From Urechis unicinctus (taxonomy: Eukaryota; Annelida; Polychaeta; Xenopneusta; Urechidae), in NCBI GenBank assembly GCA_034190875.2, contig CM067349.1, positions 11,502,880-11,566,879 of the forward strand: a stretch of DNA of 64,000 nucleotides, written 5' to 3'. The notes under the pieces were generated by a model, which made no database searches, had not been told where the DNA came from, and was given only the letters and a program-made list of their open reading frames with translations. This document shows, one piece after another, positions 14,451 to 28,235 of the stretch (its first letter is position 1; each line of letters opens with the position of its first letter). Position numbers and translations under genes: made by a program.

Positions 14451-16619
14451 GCGTAAGAATATTCCAAAGGTTCGTTTACTTAGGATAGCGAGTGTAATGC
14501 TGGATAAGAAGGCTGGGCAGTGTATTTCCAGTTCGCATGGCGTTATAGAAAACCAGATATAATTTCCGTGACATAATGGCGGCTTTGTCAAATATGGTAA
14601 TCTGCAACCCTAAAACAAATATCTATCACAGAGCATGCACAGAGCATTCACGAAACTCGAAGCCGTTCAAAACTGCTTACAGTAAAGCTCAAAATTAAGC
14701 ACCCTTTACAGTGCTTTGAAAACCTTTCTGAATGGTATAAATTAGTTCGGTGGACATAGATACATTGTTTTAATCTTGGGACAGATGTTAACCGATATAG
14801 AAATATTTCGCGGAGTTAACTTGGTTTTGGCTGCTCGTTTTAGCTGTTGACTTCATGATTGCACTGTTGGGGCTAGGTATTTTGCAATAAGACCGATATG
14901 ATATATGGGATTTCACCTGAATGAGCATTTGCTTATAGTGTCGTTATATTTATATAAGTCATGGTCATTGTGTATGTGTAACAAGGTGCGTGTGTAAATA
15001 GGCTTGTCGAAGTAAAAATGGGTTTGATTAGATCTTATTGCGTTGCGGCAACGTAGGAATCATGAAACCTCTACAGAAATGATAACTCGAGAAACTACAA
15101 CGACGGGTTAGTTGCTTTGTTGAAATGGCAAATTCGATATAAAGTGTATGAGACAGCTAGTTTTCGGTGCGCATTGTTTAATATAGAATAGCTTGGATTA
15201 ATATAACCGCTACATAGCACGAATTCACGGGATTAGTGACAGTGAAACGTTTTTTGGGGGCATACCACAATTTGGAAGGAATGATCTATGCGACTTTGTA
15301 TCTTGTATTGTTACCATCGATGCCAGGTAGGTTGAAGGAATGTATAATTATGCTAAGATTCCGATATTGTTTTTCTTAAACAACGGGTTAAATTGGCCAG
15401 TAGTTTTCACATCAAATTTTGTACACATAAGAATCGACCTTACGTCGATCCGTCCAATCGACTATAGAAATCTCACCCGAAGTGCACGTAAAATCTTACT
15501 CTTAAGACATCTGATGAGGCACGCGATGTATCGATTGTAATTAAGCACTACGGATCTATCATGCGGCGAAATATAGGTGTTTTACAGATGTTTATATGCA
15601 AATTCATGTTGACACGTTTATGGTTTTGTTCCACATGCTTGCAAGAAACATGTATTAATATGTGGCTCAATATGTGGTACTTAACGTTATCATTTGCTGC
15701 ATAGCCCATTGCCATCTTTTTTTCAACTGTGATAAGCAACATTTGTTTGGGGTTAAGATACCCAAGTAATACGCATAATTTTGCATAAGGTTACATGCTT
15801 GAAATACAACGACAGTGCTCAATCTGGATTTACTTGGCAATTTAGTTAACAAAGAAGTTTACATCAAGTTATGCACTAAAACGTACTTATATATGTATAT
15901 CAACTATACAAAGCACTTGATAAATTATTCTCCACGTAGCTTCTCTACAACTTGAATGCCAGTAGAAGGTGCGTGACTCAAATGTGTGCAAGGTTCGTTA
16001 CTGATATGATCCCGTATGGTTATGCTCTTGTCATAGCTATTAATATAAATGTTTTGATGCTGATGCATTCTCAAGATTCCCTTTCACGTTTAATAATATG
16101 AAGCATAAATTTCATTTCAAATATTCATTTTAAGTCAGCGCGATACTCCCTTTAACAATGGAATCCATTTTGTGTTCGCTGGCAATGAGAAATAACCGAT
16201 GATTATATCATCCTGCTGTTTGCAGTGAGATTAGATGTAAATGCAGTCGTTCATCGCCATTTCCTGCAAGCCACATCCTACAATAACCATTACATGATAT
16301 CTACATGCATACTACGTGCGGTATACATAACCGAGGAATTTCACTATCTTTGCAAAGTACGACTAGCTTGCTCTTTGCATATTGCAGAAATCCCTGCTCA
16401 ACTCCTACACACCTATCATACCTACTATTGGGTTTATATGTTGCATATGTATACCCGTGATAAATATTGGAGATAAAGCTTATTGAGCTTTTGCAAATTT
16501 GAATCAGCGACAATACGTCTATGATAGCTCGGAGGCCGTGGCTACAGATATGAGATACAATGCGTTCACAAAACACCCTCTACGAATTGTAATGCACAGT
16601 TATCATTATTATCCACCCA
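14451..16619. other. No gene; fragments shared with 19.4 kb and 25.0 kb
   Basis: The stretch 15,630-15,690 matches 19,404-19,466 through aaacatgtattaata and ctcaatatgtggtact. The stretch 16,110-16,400 matches 25,020-25,210 through tgcaagccacatccta and a following atatctaca. These are scattered module matches outside the main colinear duplication. No gene, RNA or transposon protein was recognised. Confidence 0.5.
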
Positions 16620-16691
16620 GATATCATGACGGACGCCATCCTGTTTTATCCGCTCCATGTTGCTGAGGTTGAACCGTAATGTAGAACCATA

Positions 16692-16753
16692 CGGATTGCA
16701 CTGGGAAGCAAAACGTCAAATGTTGAAAACCGTCGATTATCATGCACGTCGCA
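16692..16753. repeat. Single-copy counterpart of the 51-bp minisatellite unit
   Basis: Between the shared flanks tgtagaacca on the left and gcatgaat plus taacgtgaat on the right, unit II holds one degenerate unit containing gcactggga, aacgtcaa and atcatgcac. At the same position unit III holds about 30 tandem units. This is therefore the unamplified state of the locus. Confidence 0.8.
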
Positions 16754-19320
16754 TGAATACCTGAGTAACGTGAATCAGCTAGCGTCAATCAACATATGCA
16801 GACGGAACACTTCATGAACCGGGTTTAAATTAAACGATCAGATAGATAAAACGATGCTGCATCATGTTGAAACTGGGGATGTAATGATGCATTTACCAAA
16901 TCGAGCTTTTTGGGAGAGTGACTGAAATGGTAATGATCTGCAGGAAAAATAATCGGTCGCGGTAAACATCATATCAACGTATCCATACTATATTACTGAT
17001 GAGAGCGAATCAAAGAGGTACTTGAACATAATTGGCTACGAAGGAGATAGTTAGCGCGGTACTCATTGAACTGTCCTTGATAGGATGTGTGCTGAGGGAG
17101 CCTCGCCATCGCCTGACGGTTCAGTACATCTGTAAAACGACTAGTGGGTGGCAATGGAGCTTCTGGTAGCATGCAGTTCAACCATACAGAATACAGATAA
17201 ACGTTTCAATCAATGCGACCACTGCTCCAATGAACGTTTTAAGTTGGCACTGGCTCCGGTCCCACCGCTGATGATTGTTATACTTGTTTTATGTACATTC
17301 GTTGTCGTTTAAATCATTAGCTGTGCATGCCCAGCGGACAATCACTAAGATATTTTATTAAGTTGCAACCTCTGTCAAATAAAACATGCCGTCATTGCAA
17401 TGCGACATTAGCATCCACTGAAGCAATAGTTTGCTTTCAAATCACATATTCTAATCGTCTCTGACGCACAATAATCACTAGAGAACGCTCCAGCTAGACA
17501 CCACATTATTTATTAAACGAGAGAATGTTAACAGACAATGGCTTTTCACAAACCATTGTACACACGTTCAACAGTTGGAAGAGAGCGTTCTGTATGCGTC
17601 TAATACAATTGCAGGTAGCATAATATATTAGTTTGGGACAGCCACGAATATATATGCAAGGAATACGAATGTGTTTATGATATATATGGACACATCCTAA
17701 ATTGACAGTTAATATTTTCTAACAAAGTTGGTCATACGTTTGTTAGCTAACATAAACCCCTGCGGACCGTTTCTTTGGAATCCAGTAAGATGTTCTTCGG
17801 CAGGGCTCTTAACTGTACGACATAATAATGCACGTGATACAACATTTGGTGTAATATAATATAATTCTGATGCTCTGCTATTTAGTGATGATGGCGTGTA
17901 TTTCATGTTTGTCATGAATAGTATTACCGGGATCAAAATAGTCAAATGAGTGTTTTGGGAACGACCAAGTTTCTCTGTCTGTTCATTAGTAAGAGTGTAC
18001 ATAAGAAGTCCCGCATAAAGAACCGCAAATGTTACATAAACAAGGTTTTACAAATGAAGTTCAAAAACGTGCTCCAAATATTGGACGCTAGTGTGATTCA
18101 AAGGAAACAATAACGTGTGACAATGATATGGAAGTAGTTTGATGATGGCTTATCGATAATTTGACATGGAGTAGACCGACGAGTGAAACCTTTTCTTGAA
18201 ACATGTAAAACATTGCACATTATGGTTGATCAAATTCATAAAGAGCTTAATCGAGCTTAAAGTGGGGAGAGAACCGATAGAACAAACGATAACAGCACCG
18301 TTTCCATGTTGTCAACCCCATCTTATTGAGTCAGAGAGTTATTAAAGATTTATACATTACCGAGACTAGATTAATCCATCCATTGTAGAGTTGGGATTAA
18401 TATGAATATTCATGATCCAATCTCTGGTAATAATTACCGGTTTGAGTGAGTACTTATTCAATCATGTTACGTAAAGTGTGGATACCCACAACCCCGGCCC
18501 TCCTTTTCATTCCGCCCAACAACACTTGTCCATACATCATCCATTATGCAATTAAACTCAAGCCCAGACCCCCGCTACTACCTCCAGGCGATGGATATTT
18601 TTAACGACTCCTTATGCCATGGTTGGCAATATCCCTGGGAGCAAATGAACTCTATTGAATTATTACATTGCCGATCATTCTTGAAACCAAAAAATGTACT
18701 TTACCTAAACATTACATTCCATGATGGATAACTAACTCATTTCTACGTACATTTACATGGATGGCATAATGATGATGAGTGTCGAGAGCAAAAAGTGTGG
18801 TCAAGTACAATTCCTATAGCAGCAGAAACATTGGGATTGAAGAGAATTCGCAAACTTAAAGCCAAGCAATTAATGTGAATTGTTATTTTCACCATGAATA
18901 TCTAATTCACACAAGTTGAACCACTTTTAGACCATAGTAAAATCAGCGAGGAGCGAAACAATATAATGACCGGTCACGCGAAGCCACAGATATGATTTTA
19001 AAATGACTATCGCCGACCAAATCAAAACACATAAGCTGACCAAATATCCCCAAAAACAAGCAGGTATGTATTCAATTGGTTTAGCAAACTGAGAATTCAA
19101 TAATAACTTCACCCATATAGTGGATATTCTAATAAATATCAGCATTGAATACTTCATTGATGGTCAAATAGTTAGATAAGTGTAACAATTTCCAGACTCT
19201 TGCATTTGATATCCTCAAGGGATGATAAGTCACTAAAGTAATTAAGCCATACCTTAACACTGGCGTAATTTCTGCGGTGTATTGCGAACATTGCTGAACG
19301 CATTCCATGGCATAATAATC

Positions 19321-19550
19321 AGTCGCAATTTGTATAGCATGCCAAACAGACAAATTATGTAGATATCTATATCCACGATATCAGATGAATAAGTCACTTT
19401 TCCCGGTTCCACAAGCTTGCCAGAAACATGTATTAATACGTAGCTCAATATGTGGTACTTCACGTCAATCGCAATTTGTATAGCATGCCAAACAGACAAA
19501 TTATGTAGATATCTATATCCACGTTATCAGATGAATAAGTCCCTTTTTCC
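19321..19550. repeat. Direct repeat pair, period 146 bp
   Basis: About 90 bases starting tcgcaatttgtatagcat occur at 19,323 and again at 19,469 with only a few changes. The spacer (19,404-19,466) matches 15,630-15,690 in unit I. Unit III has one diverged copy of the repeat at 32,818-32,910, joined to the left flank of the first copy and the right flank of the second. Either unit II gained a copy or unit III lost one by recombination between repeats. Confidence 0.9.
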
Positions 19551-20769
19551 GGTATATAAACACTTTACAAACGACCCTCTGAAATTGCTTTATGTGGTTA
19601 TGTTCTCGCACGTTGATAAACTTTTTCGAATGCTTTGGAGTAATGGCAATACAAATGATATTCGATGGTATTAGGTATAGGTCATATGTGCAAATCATAT
19701 TGCAAATAATCCCTGTTATCTATACGTACAGATAAAAATGCCAGAAAGAGAATCACTTCACACACTGAAGTGGACCAAGGTTATGCAGGACATAAATTTA
19801 TCCTCGTGAACTGGTTCGTAATTAATCGTTCTGATAATCGACTCACGAGACGGTCATATGAGGTGATTTTGGTGTTTAATAGATTCATGTGCATCACATT
19901 ATGGGGCAAGTCGATTACAGGTCATCCTTTGTGTAATTGTATAGAATGTTTGATGCATAACCAACATGATGTTTTAGTATATGCAGCAGCCTTAGATGAC
20001 AAGAGACTAAACTGCTTACAGTGTTAGTTGTCTGGCTGACAGTTTCGTATGTTAGGCTTGGCACCTGTGGTCATACCGGTGTTACTTTATAAACCATAGG
20101 TACTTGATAATGCGCCCATTGTGCAACCCTAAACAGCTATGAGGAAGATTCACCTTTAACTAAGATAAGTAACATTATTCATGCAGTGACAGTGTGTTTA
20201 TTAAGTCAGCTATGTTGAGTTGTTGATGAACGGCGGGTTGTCTGTAGTAATAACGAAATCAAAGCGGTCAATTGCAGCATAATTACTTTAGATAAACGGA
20301 CTTTGTCAGATTGGTTAGGTATTCGTCTGGGTGTCTCATAACAAAGCATAACCATGAGGATAAATAATAAGGTGTCGCCTATTGCACCATTGGTTCATCG
20401 TCTGTTACTAATAAATATGACCGTAGACTGACAACGAAATCTGTTACAATGTGAGGAGGTTGACATAACGTGTTTGCTCATTATGTTCGGATTGATTGCT
20501 GTGTTAGCAAAATGTGCAAAGGTTAATAGCGGCGGTTACACTAAGAGACCCATCGCTTGTCTGACAGTAATGATGACTCCGCAAGAGGTTTCATTCAGTA
20601 AAACAACCTGGTTGGTAGTATGAGAACCAATGCCACCCGATAACGGTAGCTAATGTCCCCAAAAATGTTACGACTTGTTTGAATCCTGCCATTGGTCAGG
20701 AATATCTTGATAAGCAATAAAGAGACTGGACGGTTTTCTGGATTCATGGTTAATATCAAGTTTAAGGTT

Positions 20770-20950
20770 ATGGTCGCGATCTAATACTGCCACAAAAGCA
20801 CTGTGATTACAGAGACCATCTGCCGGAAATGGACACAATTATCGTGATAATGGAATGGAAATTAAGTGACTATTGCTAGCAAAGACAAATGACAGCATAG
20901 CAGGACCTGAGATGTTCTCGGTTTCATCGCCCTTCTGGGTTTTATTATAT
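20770..20950. repeat. Module shared with 46,810-46,980
   Basis: This part of unit II has a second copy right of unit III, anchored by gttctcggtttcatcgccct here and the near-identical word at 46,938. It shows that the region right of 41.6 kb contains pieces of the same macro-unit. No coding signal was seen. Confidence 0.75.
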
Positions 20951-23900
20951 TCCCGAGCGAAGCTCTACTGCACATTTTACGAATATCGGCACAGTTATAT
21001 TGTAATTAAGGAGTATGTCGGTGCAATACCTGCTTTATTCCCTAAGCAGAATAGTCAATGACCGCAGAAGAAGAAACCATATGTAGCAAGAGCAAGGCGT
21101 TGGTGTGCAGAGGTAGAGTTCATTAGGGTTATACATTATCATTGTTATTATCATATCAACCAGGTAATCACTATCATGATGTTGCTAATACAAAATAAAG
21201 AGTCTTAGCCCATCATCACTGTGGTAAATACAGATAATCTTTACCTTACCAACTCAGCATTATACAACTATCAGGGTATTGTACTTCATGATAAGACCTA
21301 TATAAAGCTGACTATATCAATGTTCATGTTCATCTCGTTGATGCTTGGAACTATATAACGCCAAGCTGCATCCTCTATTGCCGTGGAACCATCGACATCA
21401 CGAGCATTGTTTACGTGTGTGGTTAGTGAATTATAAATCATATTTCTATTGTCCCAACGCGCGCACACATAGCTAAACTTGCCACTTATACTTAGTTCAA
21501 CATTTGCAATTGTTACCGATCAGACTGGTTTATATTGCAGATGTCAGAGTTACCAATATCTATCATACCTTTGGCACGCAATAGTTACTGCGAGCATGGT
21601 ATGTATTAGGTATATGTAATAATGTGAAATGTAAATTGTCCGCAATTGACTTATTTTGGCTCGAACGATTTGAACCCCAGAACCCATAAATAACTATTTT
21701 GTTCAAGCCTATGGGCCTTTCAATATCGCCGCCGTGTTATTCAAATATGCTTGATGACAATGATCACCTCCGCTTCCGTAATGCTATTCACACTAAGGAG
21801 GCACCCATTCCTCTCAATGTTGGCAACCTTCAGACTTTGTGCAGAGATGCTGTATTGGGGAGGATGGTTGAGCTAACAATCCGGGCCACTCTGTCAAGAA
21901 TGAAACATATGCAATGATGCAATCCTTAGTATTAAGTACTTGCATGGAAATTCCTTATAATTAACTAACACTAGTCTTAGTTGGAATAATGTTAGTGTTA
22001 TGAGCTCTGAAAGTGGTTGCGGATACCATATGGAGCCAGACGATCTGAGGCAGTCAGTTGATTGGATAACTGGCGAGGATTGACTATTGATACGCTGGTG
22101 ACTGACCTTCCTCGCCTAATTCAGAAATGGATATGGGTAAATCTTCCAGTCATCAGATTTGATATATGGCATATTAATGAATGTAAGATATGTATGTTAC
22201 AGAATTATAGTCCATGCTGGTCTTGAATGACGGTAGTAGTGAAAATGTTGTTTTACTTTGGGATTTACTGCTTATGGCGCTATTATTTATTTGATTTGTA
22301 CACGGAAGCTTCACAACCGGGCCAACAAAGAATGGCGTGAGCCACTGCAAAAGTGGCCTCACTCCAGCAGCAACTGCGTGCACTTCAGGAGGCTATATAC
22401 AGCGTTAATACATGGGTTCAGCCGTTGGTGAAGACAGAAAGCATGTGCACAAGAGAATGGTAAGTGACTTGGTATTCGACCTCCCGACTGATGAAAACAT
22501 TTGTATAAATATTTGTCCCGCCACGTATTCGATCGGGCTTTTGACTAAAAAGATGACACGCCGTGTCCTAAATACATGATTATATACACGGTTTGTCCGA
22601 TGAATATGTTTATTGAAGGAATAGAGACCGTTTGAAACGATTGTCGATATATCTAATCCCAACAAAGATAACCGAATGATATCTACCTGTTTTAATGTTG
22701 TATCACACAGAGCGCCTTGGTCATTCGGTTGCTTAACCTTTATCGATGTCAAGTGATATCTTTTAGAAAATGACAACAATGATAATGAAGCCCACTGGGT
22801 GACATCACCGTTCTATTCATGAACGGTTGATGCCAAAGGTCAGGATCGCTGCTCCGACTATAGCGGATTCGGGACGACGGTACGTTGTTTGCTTTTGCAT
22901 TCTGGGGCTTAATTATATTTTCAGCCCAATACATTTTTCTATAAATTCCGGTGTACTTACTAGCTAGTATGAATCGATATGAAACTGATTCGTCACAATG
23001 TGCAATTAACAAGCTTATATAAGTGCTACACGATGACCCAATGTCATCACTCCAGTTGCCGCATTCCCGCCTGATATAGCGACAGCCTGTGAAAAATAAA
23101 CGACGGATGTTTAGCAAACAGGTTAAGTTGATTAATAAATGCTTATGTTCTATTTAGCTTAAGTAAGTGGAATATGAAGATGACGCCAATTATTCTACCA
23201 AAGAATAGAGGGTATTCAACTCTTGGTAGATTCGTATTGTTTGGCACATTTTTGCGATGTCGCGCATATGTGAAACACTTAACTCAAAGACTCCACTGTT
23301 AGCAGAATATCTGCTGCATAACGACGACCAAGAACGAGGCGCATGAACAAGCCACCGAGGCGATCAATTTAATTGCCGTTCGTGCGAACAGATGTGAAAA
23401 CGTGGCAAATAGGTTTGGCTAGATCGCAGTAAGTCACGACATAGAAGGAATTATGACACCTTAGCGAATTAAGAAACTTGAGAAATTTCAGGGATTTATA
23501 ATTGGATTCATTGAAGCCCGTTTGAATTACCATATGCTTGACACTTCAAAAGAGGCCATCTTTGGCCAAATTATGTAAAAACATAACCGAACGCCAACGC
23601 ATATAAAGTTTAGCAGATTGTAATTCTACGAATTGAGAACAATAAATTGTTATGTTGCCACCAGGATACAAAACTATTATGTAAGATATATAACGCGCAT
23701 TCTGTTTATCTGCTTATACAGCACTCGTTTAAAGCGTAGCAAATCAGTGTAAAGACAACTTGGTCAGTTTAATAATTGGTGAATGGAATGTGAAAAAAAC
23801 TATATTTCTTCCGTAAAAGGTTCAATGGTTCCATTTATGGTTTAGGCGCCAACTAGTATTTTTCTGTACTATGTCTGAGATTATACCACAGGAATAGAAG

Positions 23901-24259
23901 CATTATATGATACGAATAACGACTGGCTATATATTATCTACTGCTTCTGTTTACCGAAAATCTATCAATCATAATATTAAGCCTAGAATAGTTCAGCTTC
24001 ATAGGACTTCATAAGGAACACCTCTCAACTACTGGATTTATCCAGGCTTGCCAGCGCTCAGGTAGGCGCGAACCATACGTACGAGATCACCTCCTAATTA
24101 TCTTATTCCCCGTTATCATTCTTCATAGCAATGTGATATACACGATATGGCCGGAACGCTTGAGATATCGTTTTTATGAGACGCGCCATACATCGTCATC
24201 ATTTCTTAGTATGTTAATCTATCGGCTACCAGAATACATTGTCTGGCTTCAACATTGAC

Positions 24260-26130
24260 ATCCGGCACTACAATAATATCAAATAATTACCTAAACTCAA
24301 ATTTGTATGCACAGATAGTATACATTGGATTATTGCTAAGCAAAGAATACGGAGCTAACCGTGGCTTCTGTCAGCTTCTCACGCGCGGCGCGTTTGCGTG
24401 TACACAAGCGTCATAAACATTTGCATATTGAGACGAGCAGTCGATACTGGTTATTGTTGAGCGAAATATAATTAGCCGCATCAATCAACTTTTAAAAAAA
24501 GTGTGACAACAGGTATCATGTGCCCACTCCTCTCACATTTTTGCTATGCATCAATGTTAAGCAAATAGACGCGCCTTGCCGACGCATTCCCTGTCATATG
24601 AACTCTTTAGTTTGATGAGCACCATTAGTGTAATACCGCTGAGCATCGTTCCATTCCATTGCAAATCTCTAAAAAAATCCGTCGATTCGATGACTGAATG
24701 TAACTTCCGCAGCCGAATACTACTAGTAGAACTTAGGTTTTCCGATCTGGATTATTCAAAACACTAACACAATATACCAATCCACGGTATATCATAAGTT
24801 GCAGCCGGCATATAATGCTGTCAACAGCCAAGGGGTCGCCGGAGGAAAGGTTCGTCTGGTAAACAAGTACCTAGACGTATTTGTCAAGTACCTCAGGAGG
24901 CTTGAGCAGTCAAGGTCAATTGCTGACTATATAAGGTTATAGCAAGCAACATGAATGACTTAATGCTGTGACAGGACCTGGTGCAATAAAGAGATCCACT
25001 TTAACAGATATTAGTATTGCGAGAAATATTAATTTCTAACATTCATTTCAAGTCATCTTGATATTTTGGAGTAGTTTGGTATGAAATATCATCAATTTTT
25101 AAATTTTTCTGCTGCTTGAGTTGAGACCAATGTAAGTCCATGCAAGCCACATCCTACCATACTCATCATAGGATATCTACACATGTGCGGTGAACATGAC
25201 TATGAAATTTCACTGCGCTGCCCACATCCGTTATGTTACAGTGAGTGTGATGGGAAAGGTACATGGAATCATTGAACGTTGATTAGGCCAATATATATCA
25301 GTAAATCGCTTTCAATTTCGACTCTCGTTTTCCCGGAATTTCCGAGGTTTATCATGCGAAGCCGCTTTTCTGATGAGGCGTAAAATGGCAGCTTATGTGC
25401 AAACTACGATTCGTTTGCCAATTACGTCAGTAATGACCGATCAGTTCATTCACACCAATCATCCCTGCTATCTTGTAACCACTGTTTGTGTCTGTAGCCA
25501 GGAATGCTCATTGTTAGATATATTTAGTGATTCTACCTGTGTGTAATACCGAACATGAATTAGCGTCAATATATTTACAAGCGCTTAGAGGCCATTTCTA
25601 CAGATAAATGACCCAAGACATTCACAGCGAGACCTCTACGATTGTTGATGTGTATTTATATTTCTGGCTTTAAAACTTGGACCTTTTAAATTGCCATTGA
25701 CTTTGGTATCTTCCAACCTTTACCAGCACAATGACAGATATGGTTGTTTAATTATCGTAAGCCGTTATCGCCAGTTTTCAGAACACCATAATTTATTCCC
25801 TAACTATGTTACATTAGTAATTCCCCTCTCAAGTCAACCACTTCTAATACATAGGCGGGGCTGGGTCACGACTGATCAGGATAATTGACTACGGCCCACA
25901 AATATGGCAGCATCTGCCCATCTTGCCTTATATATTGTGCCACATGTAAACGGTCTAATCTGATTAAGGTCATTACCGAGTGCCAGGTACATTGGTCACG
26001 CAAATTGTACTATGACGTAAGACTTTTATACAATGGCGCTTTCGCTGTCGCTCTGCATTGTGAGATAGATTTGTGACAAAACCTCGACACATGCGTTGCT
26101 ACCGTTTTCTGCTGCCTTGGCAAGGCTTAC
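24260..26130. other. No gene recognised within unit II
   Basis: This stretch has weak or no clear counterpart in unit III except near its ends. The stretch 25,020-25,210 resembles 16,110-16,400. Open frames of about 60 codons at 24,576 and 25,691 have no recognised family. Confidence 0.4.
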
Positions 26131-27229
26131 CTTGTCAGGTAATAGCGTCAGCATTTCCATTTGATTATCATCGTAAATACATCTATTAGTGGCTAGAGCG
26201 CGTTTATAATTGATTGTTTACGACCGCCTTTGGCAGAGGACTTTGCAGTAGGAATTAATGATTTATGAGACACCAAGTTTTCGAGGTTATGGTACAATTA
26301 TTTCCTGCTGCTTGAAAATAATTTAAATAACACCCCCGAAGGGAGTACTAAATTTCAAGCAGGTGCTCTGGTTGTGCTTGATAGTTTATTTTTCCAGTTA
26401 GCGCATTTGTACGGTATCTTGATTAAACCTAGCTGCCAATTTATTCTTGTGACTAAGGCCTGATGGTCATATAACTTTTCTAATTACATTTGGCAAAATG
26501 TGATTGTTGTTGCGTCTCAGAAAAAACAGCGCCTTGTTCGTTGACAACAAAATATACCAGTTTAAAAACGATGAAGCACTTTATGCCAAGAAATAGTGCG
26601 TATAACATATTGCATCAGCACCAGACCAATAAATTAGGTAATTTATCAAAGCTAGCTTCGGACAAAGTTCGAACTGCTTTCTCAATTCTGTAATATAATC
26701 ATAAAACCTACTACAACAAATACTGCTACTAGCGCTCTATCCCCCAACGATTTTGTAACGTAAACTATTTACCCGTGTTTAGCATCCGATCCGTCTTTTG
26801 TCAAGGGCTGATAACCTACACGTGAGATTTAAGCATATCGCAAATTCTCAAGTGTAGTTTTCAGTTATAACAAACACATCTGGAAAATAATAACAGGCCG
26901 CTGCCTGCAGCTCTGGCATCATATTTGCAATGGTCCGCGAATTTGTCTTAACGACTTCAAAACAACTTGAACTTATGCCTGGTGTATCCGTACAAGCTGC
27001 ATTAAATCTGTTAAGAGAACAACCATCCCTTAGCCCAGTCTACCTTCTTGATAAGAAATGGTCGTTTGTTATAACCCTCCGACACTCATATGCTCCACTA
27101 TTAATGCGCCATGCGGAGTGAAGTACAACCCGTCCCTACACAAATGTGGTTAATCGATGACACATGAGAAGGCATTAATGAAAGCTCCACCCATTTAATT
27201 GCTCACTTTCTCGAATGCACGATGAAGGC

Positions 27230-27530
27230 ACACTCCCGAAGAGTCCGCCAACGGAGACATGCCAAAACACAAAGCGATTTCAAACGCAGCAACCTATTCA
27301 TTCCGTGGCTTGCTAACGGTGAGCATGCTTCTGGTCAATCGCCAGCATCTGCTTTTGGCTAACACCTCTTTCGATACCATTCGTCCCAACCTCTAGCTAC
27401 CGCTTGTCAGTTTGACCGGCCTCTGTCTACGCCTCAACCAACTGCCTACCCATATCGACCCCCGCCCCACAATGCTTTTCTCTCCATAGTAAGGCAATAT
27501 GTAAGGTAAGACGCCAGTTTACCAGTACGG
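27230..27530 (+). pseudogene. Possible relic of a gag-like protein, unit II-specific insertion
   Basis: One plus-strand frame reads for about 85 codons with a single stop. A basic stretch (RRHAKTQSDFKRSN) is followed by Ser/Gly-rich and then Pro/Tyr/Arg-rich sequence (STPQPTAYPYRPPPHNAF). Basic, then Pro-rich, then zinc-knuckle order is typical of gag-like proteins of some retroelements. The sequence after HNAF could be a ruined CCHC knuckle, but the cysteines are not present. The segment is GC-richer than its surroundings and has no counterpart between the flanking anchors in unit III, which fits an insertion. This is a weak call and could be chance. Confidence 0.22.
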
Positions 27531-28235
27531 TTTTTAGGATTTTATGGATTCTAATTTCCTATCCTAGCTGTTACGTTGGCTCTAAACATAATAAGGGGCT
27601 ATATTAAGCATCGACAGTTCAACCAACTGAAAGTTTAATTATTTAAAGCATGTAACTCATCAGCAAAATTATTGAAGATTTGCTTTCATGGGATTGAATC
27701 AGAAGTTCATAAACAGTATACAAATTGATGGCTAAAAAGATCTACCAAACATGATGTCGCTCCTTAACTACTGAATTTCACCGATATCTCGGAAGATCCC
27801 ACTCTAAAAAGTGAATTAAGGGTGTCGATCTCGACCTTCTCGGTTAGTATTTGGTAACGTGAACGAAAACTTATTAGGATCATACTGCTTTGACGTTGTG
27901 GTTATATAAACAATGATTTAGGTTATACAAATGCAAATCGATCTGTCATCATTTGCTTGACTGTTGCCATCGGACAGATGACATAGAAATGACATTCATG
28001 TGTTTACTGTTATGATGCGCTAGTTTACTATTAGTGGATTTATGGTTCTGGCCATATTCCGGGAAACTAGAACGTCAGAAGTTATTATTGTTGCCGTTTT
28101 CGATCATTAGCCCACGATGATGGAAACAGTCTTGCTTGTTTATCTTACTCTTATTATCCATCTAGACCCGACGATGCGCACAATCCCGTTTTATCCACTC
28201 CATATTGCTGTGACTAAACTGTAATGTAGAACCAA

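Larger units (their letters stand above)
16620..28160. repeat. Unit II of a tandem macro-duplication
   Basis: Unit II aligns in the same order with unit III (28,160-41,640). Anchor pairs seen by eye are 16,620/28,165, 17,050/30,480, 17,700/31,057, 18,480/32,290, 19,470/32,825, 20,588/33,636, 21,100/34,735, 21,715/35,350, 22,070/35,700, 22,800/36,690, 23,510/36,990, 24,100/37,560, 26,140/40,000 and 27,570/40,995. Identity is uneven and small gaps are frequent, so the duplication is old. Unit II is shorter because it lacks the 51-bp array, the 544-bp element and the AT/GATA tract found in III. No intact gene was seen. Confidence 0.85.

Noticed and set aside
19770-20027. An 85-codon gene shared with 33,108-33,300
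   Set aside because: The copy in unit III has stops in the same frame, and the copies at 46.2 and 49.8 kb are broken too. This is diverged repeat DNA.
21699-21917. A conserved coding relic shared with 35,342-35,554 and, further on, 22,070 with 35,694 (LTI-TLVT, VIRFDIW in both)
   Set aside because: The frames match only because the DNA is duplicated. Most differences between the copies in these segments change the amino acid, which is not what a maintained gene shows.
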